Shown here piece after piece: positions 14,048-16,756 of a stretch of 16,756 bases of DNA. The stretch spans positions 1 through 16,756 of the forward strand of contig CAZOWW010000121.1 in assembly GCA_964583765.1 (NCBI GenBank). The letters run 5' to 3'. Source of the stretch: CAZOWW01 sp964583765 (GTDB lineage Bacteria; Actinomycetota; Actinomycetes; Actinomycetales; Kineosporiaceae). The position numbers and the translations under genes were made by a program. The notes under the pieces are model-generated. The model worked only from the letters and a program-made list of their open reading frames with translations. It ran no database searches and was not told the DNA's origin. Positions within the stretch are counted from its first letter, which is position 1; each line of letters opens with the position of its first letter.

Positions 14048-15544
14048 ATGACACTCAGCGACTCACGCGTGGCCACGGAGCCGCCAGTCGTGCTCCCGGC
14101 CCTCGAACAACACTCGATCGACTTCATCCCGGACGGTGAGCGCCACGGGACGGCCCGCCAGCAGGGGATCTTCTGGTTCCTCAGCAACACGCAGTCGCTC
14201 TCCGTGGCGGTGGGCTTCCTCGGCCCCTCCCTCGGGCTCTCCCTGGGCTGGACCGTGGTGGCCCTGGTGATCGGGACCCTGGTCGGGACGGTCTTCCAGG
14301 CTCTGCACGCCTCGCAGGGACCCCACCTCGGGCTGCCCCAGGTGCTGCAGTCCCGTGCCCAGTTCGGCTATGCGGGCGTCGTCGTGCCGCTGGCCGCGGC
14401 CCTGTTCAGCTACCTCGCCTACACGGTCCTGGACTCGATCATCCTGGGCCTCGGCTTCGACTCGATCTTCTCGGTCCCCAAATTGCTCACGATCGTGGTG
14501 TCCGGGGTCCTCGGGGTCGTGCTGGCCGTCTACGGCTACGACTGGCTCCACCGGGTGTTCGCCTGGTCGTTCTGGCTCTCCCTGCCCCTGTGGGTGATCC
14601 TCACGATCGGCATCCTCACCGGGGCGGCCGGCGGCAAGGCGCCCAGCACGCACGGCGGGATCGCCTGGGTCGCCTTCGCGGCCCAGATCGCCTACGCCGC
14701 CAGCATCAACCTCTCCTACGCGCCCTGCGTCTCGGACTACTCCCGGTACCTGCCCCGGACGACGCCCTTCCGTGCTGTCATCGGTGCCGTCTACCTCGGT
14801 GCCTCGCTGTCCCTGATCTGGCTGGGTGCTCTCGGCGCCTGGCTGGCCTCGCGGCTCGGAGCCACCGACGCGCTGCAGGGCATCGACACCGCGGGCAACG
14901 CGATCCTCTCCGGGTTCGGTGACGTCCTCGTCGTCGTCTCGTCGATCGTGCTGGTGGTGACCGTGGGCCTGTGCGCCTACAGTGCCGCCCTCACCGTGCT
15001 GACCGCCGGGAGCACGCTCAAGCCGCAGTGGCGGCCGACCGCCGCGCACCGGGCCTGGACGACCGTCGTCCTGGGCGCGATCTGGGTGATCGTCGGGGCC
15101 CTGATCGTCGACCGCGGGCAGACCGCGATCTACGACCTGATCCTTCTGGTCTTCTACGTGCTCGTGCCGTGGTCGGCGATCAACCTGGTCGACTACTTCT
15201 TCGTCCGCAAGGGGCGGTACGCGATCACGCACCTCGACCGGCCGGGCGGGATCTACGGCGGGTGGGCGTGGCGCGGCTTGACCGCCTACGCGGTCGGTCT
15301 CCTGGCGATCGTCCCGTTCGTGCAGGTGAGCTTCTGGAAGGGGTTCTGGGTCGAGGCGTTCCACGGCATCGACGTCTCGTACGTCGCCGGGCTCCTCGTC
15401 GGGGGTGTCACCTACTACGCCATCACCAGGACGCAGGACGTGACTCTCGACGAACCGGCCATCGCCGAGAGCACCGAGGAGCTGTACCGGCTCGGTCTCC
15501 TGTCCGCCGGGATCGACGCCGAGCACGCGGCGTCCGTCCTGTGA
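14048..15544 (+). CDS. NCS1 family permease (cytosine/purine/uracil/thiamine/allantoin type)
   Basis: This inner-membrane cation-coupled symporter is 498 residues with about twelve hydrophobic helices. The N-terminal signature QHSIDFIPDGERHG (21-34), then a conserved FWFLSN, and HASQGPHLGLPQVLQSRAQF (87-106) are classic NCS1 features. The family imports nucleobases, hydantoins, allantoin, thiamine or pyridoxine-type rings; the precise substrate cannot be read from sequence. The ATG at 14048 was chosen over the TTG at 14039 because of the promoter geometry. It is divergent from a GntR regulator and a flavin monooxygenase, which suggests uptake of the compound that the monooxygenase attacks. 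Its last bases GTGA overlap the GTG of the downstream P-loop kinase. Confidence 0.93.
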   Translation: MTLSDSRVATEPPVVLPALEQHSIDFIPDGERHGTARQQGIFWFLSNTQSLSVAVGFLGPSLGLSLGWTVVALVIGTLVGTVFQALHASQGPHLGLPQVLQSRAQFGYAGVVVPLAAALFSYLAYTVLDSIILGLGFDSIFSVPKLLTIVVSGVLGVVLAVYGYDWLHRVFAWSFWLSLPLWVILTIGILTGAAGGKAPSTHGGIAWVAFAAQIAYAASINLSYAPCVSDYSRYLPRTTPFRAVIGAVYLGASLSLIWLGALGAWLASRLGATDALQGIDTAGNAILSGFGDVLVVVSSIVLVVTVGLCAYSAALTVLTAGSTLKPQWRPTAAHRAWTTVVLGAIWVIVGALIVDRGQTAIYDLILLVFYVLVPWSAINLVDYFFVRKGRYAITHLDRPGGIYGGWAWRGLTAYAVGLLAIVPFVQVSFWKGFWVEAFHGIDVSYVAGLLVGGVTYYAITRTQDVTLDEPAIAESTEELYRLGLLSAGIDAEHAASVL

Positions 15545-16359
15545 GCACGTCTCCCGCGGCCAGGGACCCGGTCCCGGCCGGGGTGCCCGTCGACCGCGGC
15601 CGGATCCGTGGCGAGACGGCGGCGGTGGTCGAGCGGCTCGCCGTCCTGGTGCGGGCCCTGCCACCGTCGGTGGGCGGCACCAGGCTGATCGCCCTCGACG
15701 GTCCCTCCGGCTCGGGCAAGAGCACGATCGCCCGAGGATTGGCCGAAGCCCTGGACGCGCCGGTCATCCACCTGGACGAGGTCTACGACGGGTGGAACGG
15801 ATTGGCCGGGATCGGGGACCAGCTCCGCCGCTGGGTCGTCGGCCCGCTGCTCGCGGGACGCGCGCCCCGCTGGCGGCGCTACGACTGGGCGGCCGACCGG
15901 TACGCGGGGTGGCAGACGTCCCCCGTGGCCGCGGACCTGGTCCTGGACGGATGCGGTGCCGGGACGGGCGGCGTGGCGAGGCACCTGGCGCTGCTCGTCT
16001 GGGTCGACGCCCCGGCCGAGGTGCGGGAGGAGCGGGTGCGTTCGCGGGGTGACTGGGCCTGGTACGCCCCGCACCGCGCGGGTTGGGCCCGGGCGGAGTC
16101 GCTGCTCCACGAGCGGGAGCGCACCTACGAGCGCAGCGACGCCCTCGTGCACAACGGGGAGCGGACGGTGCTCGAACCAGGGGCCGGTCCGAGGGCCGAG
16201 GCGGTCAGGGCCTTCGGGGCTGGGGCCCTCGGTGCGGGGGTCCTCGGGACTGAGGCTCTCGGCACCGGGGATCTCGATCCCGGGCCGCACGGACACCGCG
16301 TGAGCCGCGCGGATGACGGGGAGGAAGGACATGGACGTGACGGTCACCTCGCGCTATGA
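15541..16359 (+). CDS. P-loop kinase of the uridine-kinase-like type
   Basis: This ATP-binding protein is 272 residues. Walker A is GPSGSGKS (54-61) after the strand LIALD. HLDEVYDGW (77-85) resembles the acceptor-side Asp motif of uridine-kinase-like and nucleotide-kinase families, and LLVWVDAP (151-158) is followed by an Arg-rich lid-like helix (VREERVRSR). The fold suggests phosphorylation of a small molecule, possibly a nucleoside or related compound, but actinobacterial members are mostly uncharacterised. GTG 15541 overlaps the permease stop (GTGA), so translation is coupled. From about residue 222 the protein is a low-complexity tail that includes four pentapeptide repeats (226-245). 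Its last 29 bases overlap the following methyltransferase gene in another frame. The tail has no family similarity that I can see. Confidence 0.78.
   Translation: MSTSPAARDPVPAGVPVDRGRIRGETAAVVERLAVLVRALPPSVGGTRLIALDGPSGSGKSTIARGLAEALDAPVIHLDEVYDGWNGLAGIGDQLRRWVVGPLLAGRAPRWRRYDWAADRYAGWQTSPVAADLVLDGCGAGTGGVARHLALLVWVDAPAEVREERVRSRGDWAWYAPHRAGWARAESLLHERERTYERSDALVHNGERTVLEPGAGPRAEAVRAFGAGALGAGVLGTEALGTGDLDPGPHGHRVSRADDGEEGHGRDGHLAL
16216..16275 (+). repeat. Four 15-bp tandem repeats in the kinase tail
   Basis: Four consecutive 15-base units begin at 16216, 16231, 16246 and 16261 and all end in CTC. They encode GAGAL, GAGVL, GTEAL and GTGDL. The repeat lies in the C-terminal extension of the P-loop kinase and looks like a slippage-derived expansion outside the catalytic domain. 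Confidence 0.8.
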
Positions 16360-16756
16360 CGGGATCGCGACCTGGTACGACGCCGCGATGAACGACCCCG
16401 GGGTACGGGCCGGGCTGACCGGGGTGTCGCACCGGCTGGTCGCCGAGCTGCTCGGCCCCGGTTCGGGAACGGTGCTGGACATCGGTACCGGGACCGGGAT
16501 CGCCGCGGGCGCCCTGCGGGAGTTGGGTTACACACCGATCGGGATCGACCTCTCGCTGGATCAGTTGCAGGTTGCCCTCCCGCGGCTGCCCGTGCTCGCG
16601 GGTGACGCGGCCCGGCTCCCGATCGCCTCGGGCGTGGTCCACCGGGCGTTCAGCACGTTCGTCTCGTCCGACCTCGACGACTTCGCGGGAGCCGTCCGCG
16701 AGGTCGTCCGGGTACTGGCTCCCGGCGGCCGTTACGTGGCCGTGTGCGTGCACCCC
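16331..16756 (+). CDS. SAM-dependent methyltransferase, partial (cut by window end)
   Basis: The first 142 residues of a class I methyltransferase are present and the rest lies beyond the window. Motif I is VLDIGTGTGIAAGAL (48-62), Asp73 (GIDLS) probably binds the ribose, GDAARLP (91-97) is motif II, and VLAPGGRYVAVCVHP (128-142) is motif III. The N-terminal SRYDGIATWYDAAM resembles UbiE/Methyltransf_11 proteins. The ATG at 16331 is preceded by GAGGAAGGA (16321-16329), one base from the ATG, a close but strongly purine-rich Shine-Dalgarno. The gene starts inside the upstream kinase gene (29-base overlap), so the permease, kinase and methyltransferase are probably one transcript. Its substrate is unknown. 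Confidence 0.85.
   Translation, partial: MDVTVTSRYDGIATWYDAAMNDPGVRAGLTGVSHRLVAELLGPGSGTVLDIGTGTGIAAGALRELGYTPIGIDLSLDQLQVALPRLPVLAGDAARLPIASGVVHRAFSTFVSSDLDDFAGAVREVVRVLAPGGRYVAVCVHP

Noticed and set aside
14063..15664. 533-codon minus-strand open frame
   Set aside because: It is antisense to the NCS1 permease, and the Asp/Arg/Gly/Gln-rich translation is a shadow of hydrophobic codons.

Overview
The window is about 16.8 kb of very GC-rich DNA in which third codon positions are nearly all G or C. It looks like an actinobacterial chromosome segment. Supporting signs are GTG starts, four-base GTGA overlaps between genes, a mycothiol-dependent maleylpyruvate-isomerase-type protein, and several starts that appear leaderless. 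The genus cannot be told from the sequence. I see no tRNA, rRNA, CRISPR array, transposase or phage gene.

Layout. Bases 1-54 are an unbroken G run, probably a contig-end or sequencing artefact. A secreted subtilisin-like protease (185-1960) follows, with ten tryptophans spaced exactly five residues apart near its C-terminus. Downstream of it come a C/A-rich, nearly G-free tract and a perfect 13-bp hairpin. Facing it on the minus strand is a likely four-gene unit (about 8.0 kb down to 2.43 kb): a maleylpyruvate-isomerase/DinB-type protein, a very large multi-pass membrane protein with an N-terminal zinc ribbon, a single-pass membrane pseudokinase lacking the catalytic Asp, and a rhomboid-like membrane protein whose start overlaps the pseudokinase stop. 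Next come a small four-helix membrane protein (+), a convergent SAM methyltransferase (-), and a secreted beta-propeller protein (+).

Between about 11.1 and 15.5 kb lies a coherent accessory locus. A GntR/FCD regulator, a luciferase-like flavin monooxygenase and a mercaptopyruvate-sulfurtransferase-like protein run on the minus strand. They are divergent from an NCS1 nucleobase/allantoin-type permease. The shared 117-bp intergenic region holds a TTGACA box, an inverted repeat and phased direct repeats, as expected for a locally regulated uptake-and-degradation system. A P-loop kinase of uridine-kinase type overlaps the permease stop, and a methyltransferase cut off by the window end overlaps the kinase.

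The two parts most likely to hold something undescribed are the pseudokinase/rhomboid/zinc-ribbon membrane cluster and the GntR-monooxygenase-sulfurtransferase-permease locus, whose substrate is unknown.
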